DNA of 43,534 nucleotides from Dysgonamonadaceae bacterium (lineage in GTDB: Bacteria > Bacteroidota > Bacteroidia > Bacteroidales > Azobacteroidaceae). Location of the stretch: assembly GCA_031289145.1 (NCBI GenBank), contig JAITQA010000078.1, positions 1 through 43,534 on the forward strand. Direction: 5' to 3'. Each line of letters starts with the position of its first letter. Position 1 is the first letter of the stretch. This document shows, piece by piece, positions 17,345 to 25,311 of the stretch. A program made the translations under genes and the position numbers. Below the pieces are notes generated by a model. It did no database searches, was not told the DNA's origin, and saw only the letters and a program-made list of their open reading frames with translations.

Positions 17345-18238
17345 ATGGAAAAAAAAAGAATCACAGCTATTCTGAAAACCGGAAAAATTATGGTTTCCGA
17401 CGGAGCATGGGGAACTATCCTGTATCAAAAGGGGTTGAAGCTGGGCGAATGTCCCGACGAATGGTCTTTGACACACCCTGTTGAAGTAGAAGATATTGCC
17501 AAAAAATATATTTTGGCAGGGGCAGATATGGTCGAAACCAACAGTTTTGGAGCGAATTACTATAAATTGGAACATTTTGGCTTGCAAAACAAAGCGGTTG
17601 CGATAAATGAGGCGGCAGCATGCGCTTCACGGCAGGCAGCGGGCGAAGACAAGTATGTAATCGCCTCTGTGGGTCCGACCGGAAAATTACTGCTGATGGG
17701 CGATGTGACGGAAGAAGATTTGTATACTTGTTTCAAAGAACAAATTACAGCTTTGGAAAAGGGAGGTGCCGATGCCGTTTGTATCGAAACCATGAGCGAC
17801 GCCGACGAGGCGGTAGCAGCTATTCGCGCCGCCAAAGAAAATACACAGTTGGAGATAATTTCCACCTTTACGTTTGAAAAAACGTTACAAGGAGAGTTTC
17901 GTACCATGATGGGATTGTCGCCGATTGAGGCAGCCGAAAGGGCTTTGGCCGCCGGCGCCGACATTATAGGAGCTAATTGCGGTAATGGTATGGAACGTAT
18001 GGTAGAAATTACCAAAGAAATACGCACATCATTTCCAAATGCGTACATTCTCATACACGCCAACGCCGGACTTCCGACACAAGTGGACGGAAAGGATGTT
18101 TTTCCGGAAACGCCCGAAATGATGGCAAAACTTGTGCCGCCATTGATAGCGGCAGGCGCCAATATCATCGGTGGTTGCTGCGGCACTACTCCGGCTCACA
18201 TTGAAGCCATAAAAAATGCGGTTGAAAAAGTAACTTGA
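17345..18238 (+). CDS. Homocysteine S-methyltransferase-domain protein
   Basis: The 297-residue barrel corresponds to the N-terminal homocysteine-binding module of MetH. It should transfer a methyl group to homocysteine or a similar thiol. SDGAWGTILYQKG and ETNSFGANYYKL are family motifs. Zinc-binding cysteines are visible in IGANCGNG and GGCCGTTP. The other MetH modules (pterin, cobalamin, activation) are absent, so it either works with separate corrinoid proteins or uses a small methyl donor. It begins 28 nt after the alpha-2-macroglobulin gene and may share its transcript. It converges on the FGE-fold gene at 18264 with a gap of about 25 nt. Confidence 0.9.
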   Translation: MEKKRITAILKTGKIMVSDGAWGTILYQKGLKLGECPDEWSLTHPVEVEDIAKKYILAGADMVETNSFGANYYKLEHFGLQNKAVAINEAAACASRQAAGEDKYVIASVGPTGKLLLMGDVTEEDLYTCFKEQITALEKGGADAVCIETMSDADEAVAAIRAAKENTQLEIISTFTFEKTLQGEFRTMMGLSPIEAAERALAAGADIIGANCGNGMERMVEITKEIRTSFPNAYILIHANAGLPTQVDGKDVFPETPEMMAKLVPPLIAAGANIIGGCCGTTPAHIEAIKNAVEKVT

Positions 18239-18263
18239 ATTATTAATATTTCAACTTGCTTGC

Positions 18264-19298
18264 CTAATTTGAATCGGAGGCCAAGCGGAAGCCCAGACCG
18301 TAGTAGCGGTAGCCCGGCGAACTGCCGACGCGATACGAAACCCGTACGCTCTGTGCACTGTTGCTCCAGCTACCACCACGAGATACGCGGGATAAGCCGG
18401 TTGAAGCGCCTGTGGGATTGGTCTGTGTATTGCTGCTATAATTGTCATAGCGGTCGCTGCACCATTCCCAAACATTGCCGCTCATATCATAAATGCCTAA
18501 TTCGTTCGGCGATTTCTGTCCTACAGGATGGGTTTGCTCGCCGCTGTTTTCGCCATACCATGCCACATTGCCTGCTGTATTGCTGCCGCTGTATTTGTAT
18601 TGGCCGGAATGCACTCCGCTCCTGCCGACATACTCCCATTCCGCTTCCGTCGGTAGCCGGTAATTCTTGCCGGTTTGCGTATTGAGGTTCCGGATAAATT
18701 CCTGTACCTCATTCCAACTTACCTGTTCTACCGGTAAGCTATCGCCCTTGAAATGAGATGGATTGTTGTCCATTATCGCTTTCCACTGCGCCTGCGTGAC
18801 TTCGTATTTGCCAATATAAAAATCGCTTAAACTCACCTGATGCGCCGGTTTTTCATCATCATCGCAGTCCTTGCCTTGCTCGGAGCCGCAACCCATGGTG
18901 AATATGCCGCCCTTGACATACACCAATTCTATGTCATTCTGATTATCCGCCACATTGACCGGCGGTTTGCTTTGTGCGATACACAAATCGTATTGTTTTT
19001 TGGCATAGCTGTCTTTGGGGTTCAGTTTCAGTATCTTGTCGTACTGTTGCGCCGCTTTTTCGTTCTCGTTTTCTTCGAAGTAAGCATCAGCTAATAAACG
19101 GGCTTTCAGGCAGATTTCCACAATCTGAACCTCTTGATCCACGTTTTTTCCCACTTGTTCGTGATAAAGTAACAGGTTGCGTTTGGCGCAATTGTAGTCG
19201 CCTGCCACTAAGCACTTGTCTGCTTCCTGCCGGTAGTCCTGGCTGTAGACCATGCTGCCGGTAAATAGTAAAACCAATAAAATTGATATTTTTCTCAT
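18264..19298 (-). CDS. Secreted TPR-FGE-sulfatase-fold (SUMF1-like, C-type lectin-like) protein A
   Basis: This exported protein of 344 residues starts at MRKISILLVLLFTGSMVYSQ, a clean signal peptide; a longer frame begins at 19340. A short TPR module (LLADAYFEENENEKAAQQYD) precedes an FGE-sulfatase domain (GGIFTMGC, FYIGKYEVTQAQWKAIM, YRLPTEAEWEY, DMSGNVWEWCSD, RGGSW, LGFRLA). The catalytic cysteines of true formylglycine-generating enzyme, which follow the GGS motif, are absent, so it is probably a ligand-binding fold and not an oxidase. Its TPR module is paralogous to that of the gene at 19381, and its FGE domain to those at 20396 and 22209. The C-terminal 37 codons correspond to the variable region discussed in the findings. 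Confidence 0.88.
   Translation of the reverse strand: MRKISILLVLLFTGSMVYSQDYRQEADKCLVAGDYNCAKRNLLLYHEQVGKNVDQEVQIVEICLKARLLADAYFEENENEKAAQQYDKILKLNPKDSYAKKQYDLCIAQSKPPVNVADNQNDIELVYVKGGIFTMGCGSEQGKDCDDDEKPAHQVSLSDFYIGKYEVTQAQWKAIMDNNPSHFKGDSLPVEQVSWNEVQEFIRNLNTQTGKNYRLPTEAEWEYVGRSGVHSGQYKYSGSNTAGNVAWYGENSGEQTHPVGQKSPNELGIYDMSGNVWEWCSDRYDNYSSNTQTNPTGASTGLSRVSRGGSWSNSAQSVRVSYRVGSSPGYRYYGLGFRLASDSN
18279..18405 (-). other. Candidate variable region of protein A
   Basis: The homologous C-terminal segment (RVSRGGSWSNSAQSVRVSYR to LGFRLA) is variable at the same codons. It also differs from B and C at several third positions (for example GTA/GTG, GGT/GGC, GCA/GCG, TTC/TTT). It may derive from another template, or may have drifted longer since the last exchange. 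Confidence 0.4.
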
Positions 19299-19320
19299 AA
19301 CAATTGTTTCATTTGTCTTC

Positions 19321-19341
19321 TTTGTGTAAAAATTACACAAA
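19321..19341. repeat. Perfect 9-bp inverted repeat between protein A and the beta-barrel gene
   Basis: TTTGTGTAA and TTACACAAA flank a 3-nt loop, 22 nt upstream of the ATG at 19298. It could be an operator for gene A or an RNA hairpin within the operon transcript. It is AT-rich and has no strong U-tract, so a terminator is less likely. Confidence 0.55.
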
Positions 19342-19380
19342 TATGTGTTTTTATCTTAACTTGCCTAAACCATGCCTGTT

Positions 19381-20280
19381 TTATTTCTTAAAATAAAACG
19401 AATAGCCGATACCTATGCTAATATCACCAAAACGTTGCTCATTCCCGGACAACAAAGTGTTGTAACCTAATGAAACTGAGACGCCATTGAAAACATATCT
19501 CGCTCCGGCTTCTACCTCTAATCCTTTTTGCTTATCGGGGCAAAGATAGGAAGAAGAATCGTTTATGGGATAGGAAGCGCCATAGGCGCCATACCCTGCA
19601 CCGCCATACAAAAAGGTATTGCTGAATATCCGGGCGATAACGCCAGCCGTAAAAGCCTGTCGGTAGTATTTCTTTTTATCAAAATCCACTTGTGAATAGG
19701 ACGCTGTTTCCTTGATGTCGGAAGCGAAAAGGGTAGCTGTCCGAAAGCGCAGATAGCCTCCCCATTGCTGATAATAGCCAATAGAAACGCCAATCGGCGC
19801 TGTTGGTGCAAACAAGTATTCTACCAATAGTTTTGGCTCCGATTGTTTAGCCGTATCTTCTCTCTTTTTGCCGGGTGCCGTCTGAATAGCCGAATCGGTA
19901 CTTGTTTGTGTAGCAAGCTGCGTGAGGGGGCTTGCTGCCGTCAGTTGGGCTTTACAAAAATCATGCTGTTTTTTGGCATAAGCGTCACTCGAATTCAGTT
20001 CTATGAGTACCTCATACTGTTTTGCGGCTTTTTCATAGTCTCCCTCCTCAAAATAGCCGTCTGCCAACAGGAGCGTTTTTCGGCATTTCTCGGCACGTTT
20101 AATTTCCTTGGAAATGTCCTTAGTCCCATGTAATGTATAACGATTGTAATGCTGTATTGCACATTCGTAATCGCCTTTTGTATAACAGTCGTTACCGGCG
20201 TGTAAAAGTACTTCCGGCGCCTGAGCGTTAGCGCTCAGGCAGCCGAGAAACAATGCGATTATTAAAACTGTTTTCTTCAT
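19381..20280 (-). CDS. TPR module fused to an outer-membrane beta-barrel
   Basis: The 299-residue protein begins with the signal peptide MKKTVLIIALFLGCLSANAQ. A TPR-like module (CYTKGDYECAIQHYNRY, LLLADGYFEEGDYEKAAKQY) closely resembles the module in the gene at 18264. After a Thr/Ser/Lys linker at about 120-150, a C-terminal domain with alternating aromatic strands (VSIGYYQQWGGYLRF, ARYVFNGVSVSLGYN) ends in IGIGYSFYFKK, as in small porin-like outer-membrane barrels. It lies between the kinase gene and gene A. It could anchor or display the neighbouring receptor proteins, which is inference. Confidence 0.75.
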   Translation of the reverse strand: MKKTVLIIALFLGCLSANAQAPEVLLHAGNDCYTKGDYECAIQHYNRYTLHGTKDISKEIKRAEKCRKTLLLADGYFEEGDYEKAAKQYEVLIELNSSDAYAKKQHDFCKAQLTAASPLTQLATQTSTDSAIQTAPGKKREDTAKQSEPKLLVEYLFAPTAPIGVSIGYYQQWGGYLRFRTATLFASDIKETASYSQVDFDKKKYYRQAFTAGVIARIFSNTFLYGGAGYGAYGASYPINDSSSYLCPDKQKGLEVEAGARYVFNGVSVSLGYNTLLSGNEQRFGDISIGIGYSFYFKK

Positions 20281-20331
20281 TTTCCAATTATATTCTTTAT
20301 AATTTCAATTACCCAAGACGTTTTTTTACTC

Positions 20332-20377
20332 GTTCCGCATTTCGCTCGGTCGTCCCTCCCTTCGCTTTTTGCGGAAC
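20332..20377. repeat. Inverted repeat just downstream of the kinase-FGE gene
   Basis: GTTCCGCA at 20332-20339 and TGCGGAAC at 20370-20377 form perfect 8-bp arms around a GC-rich 30-nt loop that contains two TTCGCT copies. It starts 19 nt beyond the stop codon of the kinase gene. It could be a dispersed palindrome, a processing site, or the hairpin that lies beyond variable regions in some DGR targets. Confidence 0.6.
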
Positions 20378-20395
20378 CTGCTGCCACTTGACTTG

Positions 20396-22168
20396 CTAAT
20401 TTGAACTGGAGGCCAAGCGAAAGCCCAAATCGATGCTGCGAACGTCGGGTGTGTCGCTGTAGCGACTCGGAACTCGAACGCTCTGCGCATTGTCGTACCA
20501 GCTACCGCCACGAAACACGCGGTAAGAGCCTGATGAAGCGCCTGTAGGATTGGTCTGTGTATTGCTGTTATAATTACCATACCAGTCGCTGCACCTTTCA
20601 TAAACATTCCCGCTCATATCATAAATGCCCAACTCGTTGGCTGCCTTCGTTCCGACAGGGTGGGTTTGGCCATTGTAGTTGCCATACCACGCTACCCTGT
20701 CGGGAGAAGAACTGCCGCTGTACTTGGCGCCCGTGCTTTCCTTGCCCCCGCGGGCGGCATATTCCCATTCCGCTTCGGTCGGCAAACGATAATGCTTGCC
20801 GGTTTGGGTATTGAGTTTCTTTATAAATGCCTGTACATCGTTCCAGCTTACCTGTTCTACCGGCAAATTGTCCTCTTTGAAATAGCTCGGATTGCTGTCC
20901 ATGACCGCTTTCCATTGCGCTTGCGTGACTTCGTATTTGCCTATGTAAAAATCGCTTAGCGTAACCAGATGCGCCGGTTTTTCATCACCATCGCAGTCGT
21001 TGCCCTGCTCGGCGGTGCAACCCATGGTGAATGTGCCGCCCTCCACGAAGACCATGTCGATAGCTGCAACTTCTGCTACTGCTTGTTCCGGTTCCGTTAC
21101 TTCTGGTATTTGCTTATCAAGCAAAGGATTATTTCCAAGATAGAACAAAAAGAAGAACAATAAGACAATAGCAATTCCGTATAAGACATACCATTGCTTC
21201 AGGTTTTTTCGCTTCGGAGAATTTGCGTTTGGCAAGGGAGGGACAGGGGCGGGTTCAACTTTTGTTTGTTTTTTCGGCGCTAACTTTGTTGTTTCGTCCG
21301 GTTTGGCTTGGGTTTCCCCTTGCAGGATTGCGGTAGCTTCTTTGCAATTCTTTACCCGTTGCGCTACCTCTTTCAGCAGACATTGCTGAATCAGGGTTTG
21401 CCAAGGCTTGGGGATGTCATTAATTGTATCCGGAAATTTTCCGCTGTTGATTTGACTGAACAGTTCTTGCCGTCCCGATTCACTTGTCGTGGCATGTCCA
21501 CCTGTGGAGAAAGGCAATTGTCCGGTCAATACCTGAAAGGCAATGACCCCGAAACTCCACAAATCAGTATTTTTGCGTATTTCCAGGTCGCCCAATTGTT
21601 CGGGAGAGGAATACGAAAGTGTCCCGGCGCCTGCCAGGGAGTTGTTGAAAACAGAACTTTTGTTTATTTCCAGTTTCTTGCTGATGCCAAAGTCGGTGAT
21701 TTTGGGGACAAACGTCCCCTCTTTCCGCTTGACAATCAGTATGTTTTGTGGTTTCAGGTCGCGGTGGATAATGCCGTTGTCGTGCAGAAAAGCCAAACCG
21801 GAAAGGATCTGTTTCAGCAAGGATTCTTTTTGTGCCAAAGAAAGTTTTTCATTTTGAATCAATTGCAACAAGTTGCCTTCTTCGTAGTACTGCAAAATGC
21901 CGAAATCGTATTCGCCGTCGAAAGAAGAGAATGTGTAACATTCCTCATAGCGGGCAATATTGGGGTGAACCGGCAACCGGCTGACCATTTCCACTTCTTT
22001 CCGTAGTCGTACAGATTCATATTGCGGATTGACCGAAGCTATTTTGATAGCTACCCAACGATCCAAATAGGTGTCGTAGGCCTTGAATACTTTGCCGAAA
22101 CCGCCCTCGCCGAGTTTGTCGGTAGCAGGGTCGTACAGGTAACGGGTTTTAAATTCTTCGTGTGTCAT
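20396..22168 (-). CDS. Ser/Thr protein kinase with transmembrane segment and C-terminal FGE-sulfatase-fold sensor (protein B)
   Basis: A 590-residue receptor-like kinase. The N-terminal catalytic domain has GEGGFGKV (residues 20-27), the lysine K42 of VAIKIA, catalytic loop HRDLKPQN (H135-D137), DFG (D159) and GTLSYSSPEQ. A Lys/Pro-rich linker is followed by one transmembrane helix (LYGIAIVLLFFFLFYLG, about 328-346). An FGE-sulfatase fold from about 374 (FVEGGTFTMGC) is then predicted to be periplasmic. All kinase residues needed for activity seem present. The FGE domain lacks the redox cysteines of SUMF1. The last 37 codons are nearly identical in frame to those of gene 22209 at constant positions but vary at 13 codons. 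It starts 40 nt after that gene. Confidence 0.92.
   Translation of the reverse strand: MTHEEFKTRYLYDPATDKLGEGGFGKVFKAYDTYLDRWVAIKIASVNPQYESVRLRKEVEMVSRLPVHPNIARYEECYTFSSFDGEYDFGILQYYEEGNLLQLIQNEKLSLAQKESLLKQILSGLAFLHDNGIIHRDLKPQNILIVKRKEGTFVPKITDFGISKKLEINKSSVFNNSLAGAGTLSYSSPEQLGDLEIRKNTDLWSFGVIAFQVLTGQLPFSTGGHATTSESGRQELFSQINSGKFPDTINDIPKPWQTLIQQCLLKEVAQRVKNCKEATAILQGETQAKPDETTKLAPKKQTKVEPAPVPPLPNANSPKRKNLKQWYVLYGIAIVLLFFFLFYLGNNPLLDKQIPEVTEPEQAVAEVAAIDMVFVEGGTFTMGCTAEQGNDCDGDEKPAHLVTLSDFYIGKYEVTQAQWKAVMDSNPSYFKEDNLPVEQVSWNDVQAFIKKLNTQTGKHYRLPTEAEWEYAARGGKESTGAKYSGSSSPDRVAWYGNYNGQTHPVGTKAANELGIYDMSGNVYERCSDWYGNYNSNTQTNPTGASSGSYRVFRGGSWYDNAQSVRVPSRYSDTPDVRSIDLGFRLASSSN
20410..20540 (-). other. 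Candidate DGR-type variable region of protein B
   Basis: This C-terminal coding segment encodes RVFRGGSW, then a stretch of variable residues interspersed with AQ, VRVP, TP and LGFRLA. Against gene 22209, 20 of 23 conserved codons are identical in nucleotide sequence; only 7 of 17 are identical just upstream. Changes in variable codons fall mainly at first and second positions. This is the signature of template-directed adenine mutagenesis. Confidence 0.55.
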
Positions 22169-22208
22169 AATTTATGTTTTATCAATCTTGTAAAAATCCC
22201 GGTTCAGA

Positions 22209-23045
22209 CTATTTTGAACTACAGGCCAGGCGAAAGCCCAAAAAGTTGTGCTGAACGCCGGGCGTGTCACCGCCGCGATCCGGAACTCGCACGTCCTGCG
22301 CGTCGCCGAACCAGCTACCGCCACGAAGCACGCGGAAAGAGCCGGAAGAAGCGCCCGTGGGATTATTTGTTCCGGATGGATAAGCGCCATACCAATCACT
22401 GCACCATTCCTGTACATTACCACTCATGTCGTAGATACCCAACTCGTTCGGCGATTTTTGTCCTGCCGGATGAGATGTATCTCCACTGTTATAGCGATAC
22501 CAGGCTACTTCGTCAATACTGTTGCTGCCACTATAGGTATAGTTATACGTCTGTTGTCCGCCTTTGGCTGCATACTCCCATTCTGCTTCGGTCGGTAAAC
22601 GGAATTGTTTGCCGCCACCTACGAATTGACTCAATTTGTAAGAAAAACCATTTGTGTAATAAGCAATACCGTTTATCGTATATCCTATGCTACCCGATGT
22701 GCCAACAATATCATCCCAGCTCACATAATATACAGGATAACTTGCCCCTTTACCATAAGTCGTACTTGGCGCATTTCCGGGATAACTTGTTCCCATCACA
22801 GCCTCCCATAAACCTTGCGTTACTTCGTACTTGCCGATGGTAAATGAATTAAGCGTAACAGTGACGTCATTGAGTACAGTTGTCCCGCCCGGTACTGCAA
22901 GCATATCGAACGATACGCCATTAGCGGTATAAGATACTTTTGGAAGTTCATCTAACCGTTTTCTTATTTCGTCATTCGATAGTTCAGGATAATTGCAACC
23001 AAAAATAAAACCGAGTATTACCGGTAAATAGAAATTTTTCTTCAT
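22209..23045 (-). CDS. FGE-sulfatase-fold lipoprotein (protein C)
   Basis: An exported 278-residue protein. MKKNFYLPVILGFIFGC is a lipoprotein signal with Cys17 as the modified residue. I chose 23045 because an upstream extension to 23183 would bury the signal. The FGE domain starts directly after (SFDMLAVPGGTTVLNDVTVT) and includes FTIGKYEVTQGLWEAVMG, FRLPTEAEWEYAAKGG, LGIYDMSGNVQEWCSDW and RVLRGGSW. It has an insertion with SIGYTINGIAYYTNGFSYKL compared with A and B. No catalytic cysteine pair is present. It is the first gene of the four-gene operon. Its C-terminal segment is the second candidate variable region. Confidence 0.88.
   Translation of the reverse strand: MKKNFYLPVILGFIFGCNYPELSNDEIRKRLDELPKVSYTANGVSFDMLAVPGGTTVLNDVTVTLNSFTIGKYEVTQGLWEAVMGTSYPGNAPSTTYGKGASYPVYYVSWDDIVGTSGSIGYTINGIAYYTNGFSYKLSQFVGGGKQFRLPTEAEWEYAAKGGQQTYNYTYSGSNSIDEVAWYRYNSGDTSHPAGQKSPNELGIYDMSGNVQEWCSDWYGAYPSGTNNPTGASSGSFRVLRGGSWFGDAQDVRVPDRGGDTPGVQHNFLGFRLACSSK
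22222..22350 (-). other. Candidate DGR-type variable region of protein C
   Basis: This segment encodes RVLRGGSWFGDAQDVRVPDR and on to LGFRLA at the C-terminus, in the same place as in protein B. Ten of the 13 residue-changing codons relative to B keep the same third base while bases 1 and 2 differ, as AAC or AAT template codons would produce. Confidence 0.55.
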
Positions 23046-23084
23046 GCGCCAACTATTTTTTTGATTAGTAAACAAGTTACGGGG

Positions 23085-23092
23085 CAAAGTTA
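23085..23092 (-). promoter_or_regulatory. -7 element of the kinase/FGE operon
   Basis: The minus strand reads TAACTTTG, a match to TAnnTTTG, about 40 nt upstream of the ATG at 23045. No convincing -33 element is seen. Confidence 0.5.
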
Positions 23093-23186
23093 CGAAAAAG
23101 ATTGATATATAGCTTCTCCGTAATCTAAAAAATACGGTTAATAAAGTGTCGTCTTTGCGAGACTGACTACAACACTTCACCACTTA

Positions 23187-23238
23187 TTTTTAGTTTTTAG
23201 TTTTTAACTTTTAGTTTTTAACATTTTTCGTACCTTTG
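23187..23238 (+). promoter_or_regulatory. AT-rich tandem repeats and promoter of the M48 protease gene
   Basis: TACCTTTG at 23231-23238 is a good -7 element, 24 nt upstream of the ATG at 23262. It is preceded by four near-copies of TTTTTAG or TTTTTAAC at 23187-23221, a run of short direct repeats covering the -33 position. Such repeats can act as an UP-like element or slip during replication. Confidence 0.5.
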
Positions 23239-23261
23239 TAGCCATTAACAACACCATAAAT

Positions 23262-24497
23262 ATGTACAACCTGTATTTTTTCATTATCGTATCTGTCTTT
23301 GTGCTCAGTTTTATTTGGGGACAAATTTTAGCGTATCTGAACAGAAAACAGATGAGTCCCGTTATCCCCAAAGAACTGGAAGGAATTTACAATCCGGAGG
23401 AATATGCGAAACAACAGGATTACCAGAAAACAAACAGCCGGTTCGGACTTGTTTCCGGCGGATTTTCTTTTCTACTACTCCTGGCGGTACTGCTTTTCGG
23501 ATTTTTTGGCTGGTTCGACAGCCTGCTACGGGAGTATACGGTTCATTTTCTGGCTTTACCGCTGATGTTTTTCGGCATACTTATGATAATCAATGAAATA
23601 CTTGATTTTCCATTTGATTGGTACGCTACATTTACCATTGAAGAACGTTTCGGATTCAATAAATCGACCCGCAAATTGTTCGTTTCGGATTGGCTGAAGG
23701 AAATTTTGCTCGGATTTGTTCTCGGCGGATTGATACTGACAGTCGTTATTTATATCTACCAATACACAGGCCGGTGGTTCTGGTTATTGGCGTGGATGGC
23801 TGTTTCCGGTTTTTCTTTGTTGATGACTTTCTTTTATTCGGAATGGATTGTTCCTTTGTTCAATAAACAGAAGCCTTTGGAAGCAGGTGAACTGCGCACG
23901 GCTATCGAAACTTTTGCCGGTAAAGCAGGCTTCCAACTGCACAATATCTATGTGATGGACGGCTCGAAGCGGAGTTCCAAGGCAAACGCTTATTTTACCG
24001 GTTTCGGCAAAAAGAAACGCATCGTTTTGTTCGACACCTTGATGAAAGATTTGGAAACAGCGGAAATTGTAGCGGTATTAGCCCATGAAACAGGACATTA
24101 CAAAAAGAAACATATCATTTCTTCCATGATTCTTTCGATACTGACCACAGGACTTACATTGTATATTTTATCTTTGTTTCTGGATAGCTTGCCTTTGGCG
24201 GAAGCTTTGGGTGGAAAAGCGCCTTCTTTCCATTTGGGTTTAATCGGATTTTCGCTGCTTTTCACCCCGGTTTCTGAAGCGCTGGGACTTGCCGTGAATT
24301 ATATTTCGCGTAAAAACGAATACGAAGCCGATGCCTTTGCCGCGCAATATGGGCTGGGTGAAGCGCTCATTTCGGCTTTGAAAAAGATTTCCGTACAGTC
24401 GCTGACCAATCTGAATCCACACCCTTGGGTCGTGCGCTGGTACTATTCGCATCCGACCTTGTTGCAGAGAACACGGCGGATTATGGAACACGAATAA
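23262..24497 (+). CDS. M48 family membrane metalloprotease (Ste24/CAAX protease-like)
   Basis: A 411-residue multi-pass zinc protease of the Ste24 type. Transmembrane segments are visible at the N-terminus (LYFFIIVSVFVLSFIWGQIL), at about 60-85, 105-130, 145-200 and 285-330. The zinc motif is HETGH in VVAVLAHETGHYKKKH. A third ligand is probably the Glu of RKNEYEADAFA, and MDGSKRSSKANAYFTG is a conserved Ste24 segment. Bacterial members degrade or process membrane and lipoprotein substrates. Its last 17 nt overlap the convergent methyltransferase gene. Confidence 0.93.
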   Translation: MYNLYFFIIVSVFVLSFIWGQILAYLNRKQMSPVIPKELEGIYNPEEYAKQQDYQKTNSRFGLVSGGFSFLLLLAVLLFGFFGWFDSLLREYTVHFLALPLMFFGILMIINEILDFPFDWYATFTIEERFGFNKSTRKLFVSDWLKEILLGFVLGGLILTVVIYIYQYTGRWFWLLAWMAVSGFSLLMTFFYSEWIVPLFNKQKPLEAGELRTAIETFAGKAGFQLHNIYVMDGSKRSSKANAYFTGFGKKKRIVLFDTLMKDLETAEIVAVLAHETGHYKKKHIISSMILSILTTGLTLYILSLFLDSLPLAEALGGKAPSFHLGLIGFSLLFTPVSEALGLAVNYISRKNEYEADAFAAQYGLGEALISALKKISVQSLTNLNPHPWVVRWYYSHPTLLQRTRRIMEHE

Positions 24498-25299
24498 GAC
24501 AGAGACCGAGCATCTTTAAATCGACCGCCAAAGCAATGCGTTCATCGCAACTGATTTTCTGCCAGGCATTTTTCATTCCGACAGACCATGAGATATCGTC
24601 GAAAATCAGCAGGGCGCCGGACGAAAGCGCCGGAAGTATCATTTCGAAATAATCAATCGTAGCCTGTTCATCATGATGCCCGTCAATGAAAACACAATCA
24701 AACGGCTGATTGTCTTGCAACACAGCGGGAAGTACATCCTTAAACCGGCCGCAGACAACTTCCACATTGTCCAATTGCAATGACCGGATGTTTTTTCGCG
24801 CCAAAGCAGCTATGGCCTCCGAACCTTCTATGGTAATCAAGCGGCCTTTGCCATTCAGTTTTTGAGCTGTCGCCTGATAGGATGCCGAAATACCGATACA
24901 TGTTCCCAATTCCAACGCCCGGAGCGGCTGAAAAATTTTTATCAGATTGAACAGCAAAAACGCCCACAAAGCAGGTTTACTCCCCAAACTGATATCCCCG
25001 TAAGTGGCTGTTTGGGAAAAGCCTTGCTGCATCTCGTTTTCGGAGCGGCGACTGTCGGGATTACCCGCGCCGTAATCCGTAACGATAACCGGCGTTTCGT
25101 CCTGCGCAAAACGATTGCGTAGTTGTTCTATCTCCCGTATCCGGCCTTTTGCTTCCTGACCGATTGCAGGACGAATCGTCTCTGCTATCGCACAACGGAT
25201 TTTAGCTTGCAAAGGGTCTGTTTTTTTCAGGGATTTTATCCCGCGATACAGCCAAAATTTCCAAAGAATATTTTTTATGCTGTTTTTTAAAGAATTCAT
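24481..25299 (-). CDS. Class I SAM-dependent methyltransferase (O-methyltransferase-like)
   Basis: The 272-residue protein has a Rossmann-type SAM-binding core: LELGTCIGIS (motif I), RLITIEGSEAIAALARKNI (motif II, with acidic E), FDCVFIDGHHDEQATIDYF, and LLIFDDISWSVGM. This pattern is close to the catechol-O-methyltransferase/Methyltransf_24 group. The substrate is unknown. The start at 25299 (MNSLKNSIKNILWKFWLY) is preferred, because the longer frame runs through the shared promoter and into the glycosyltransferase gene. It is divergent from the GT2 gene with a 59-nt gap and overlaps the M48 gene at its 3' end. Confidence 0.88.
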   Translation of the reverse strand: MNSLKNSIKNILWKFWLYRGIKSLKKTDPLQAKIRCAIAETIRPAIGQEAKGRIREIEQLRNRFAQDETPVIVTDYGAGNPDSRRSENEMQQGFSQTATYGDISLGSKPALWAFLLFNLIKIFQPLRALELGTCIGISASYQATAQKLNGKGRLITIEGSEAIAALARKNIRSLQLDNVEVVCGRFKDVLPAVLQDNQPFDCVFIDGHHDEQATIDYFEMILPALSSGALLIFDDISWSVGMKNAWQKISCDERIALAVDLKMLGLCLIRVP

Positions 25300-25311
25300 C
25301 AGATTAAATTT

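Noticed and set aside
18264-23045. DGR reverse transcriptase or template repeat inside the window
   Set aside because: I looked for a reverse-transcriptase motif (YxDD) and for a fourth copy of the RGGSW/GFRLA coding sequence and saw neither; the driver, if it exists, is outside this window.
18264-23045. True formylglycine-generating enzymes
   Set aside because: The SUMF1 active-site cysteines after the GGS motif are missing in all three domains, so sulfatase activation is not supported.
24481-24497. Overlap of M48 and methyltransferase genes as a sign of frameshift
   Set aside because: Both proteins reach a normal family length; a 17-nt convergent overlap is ordinary.
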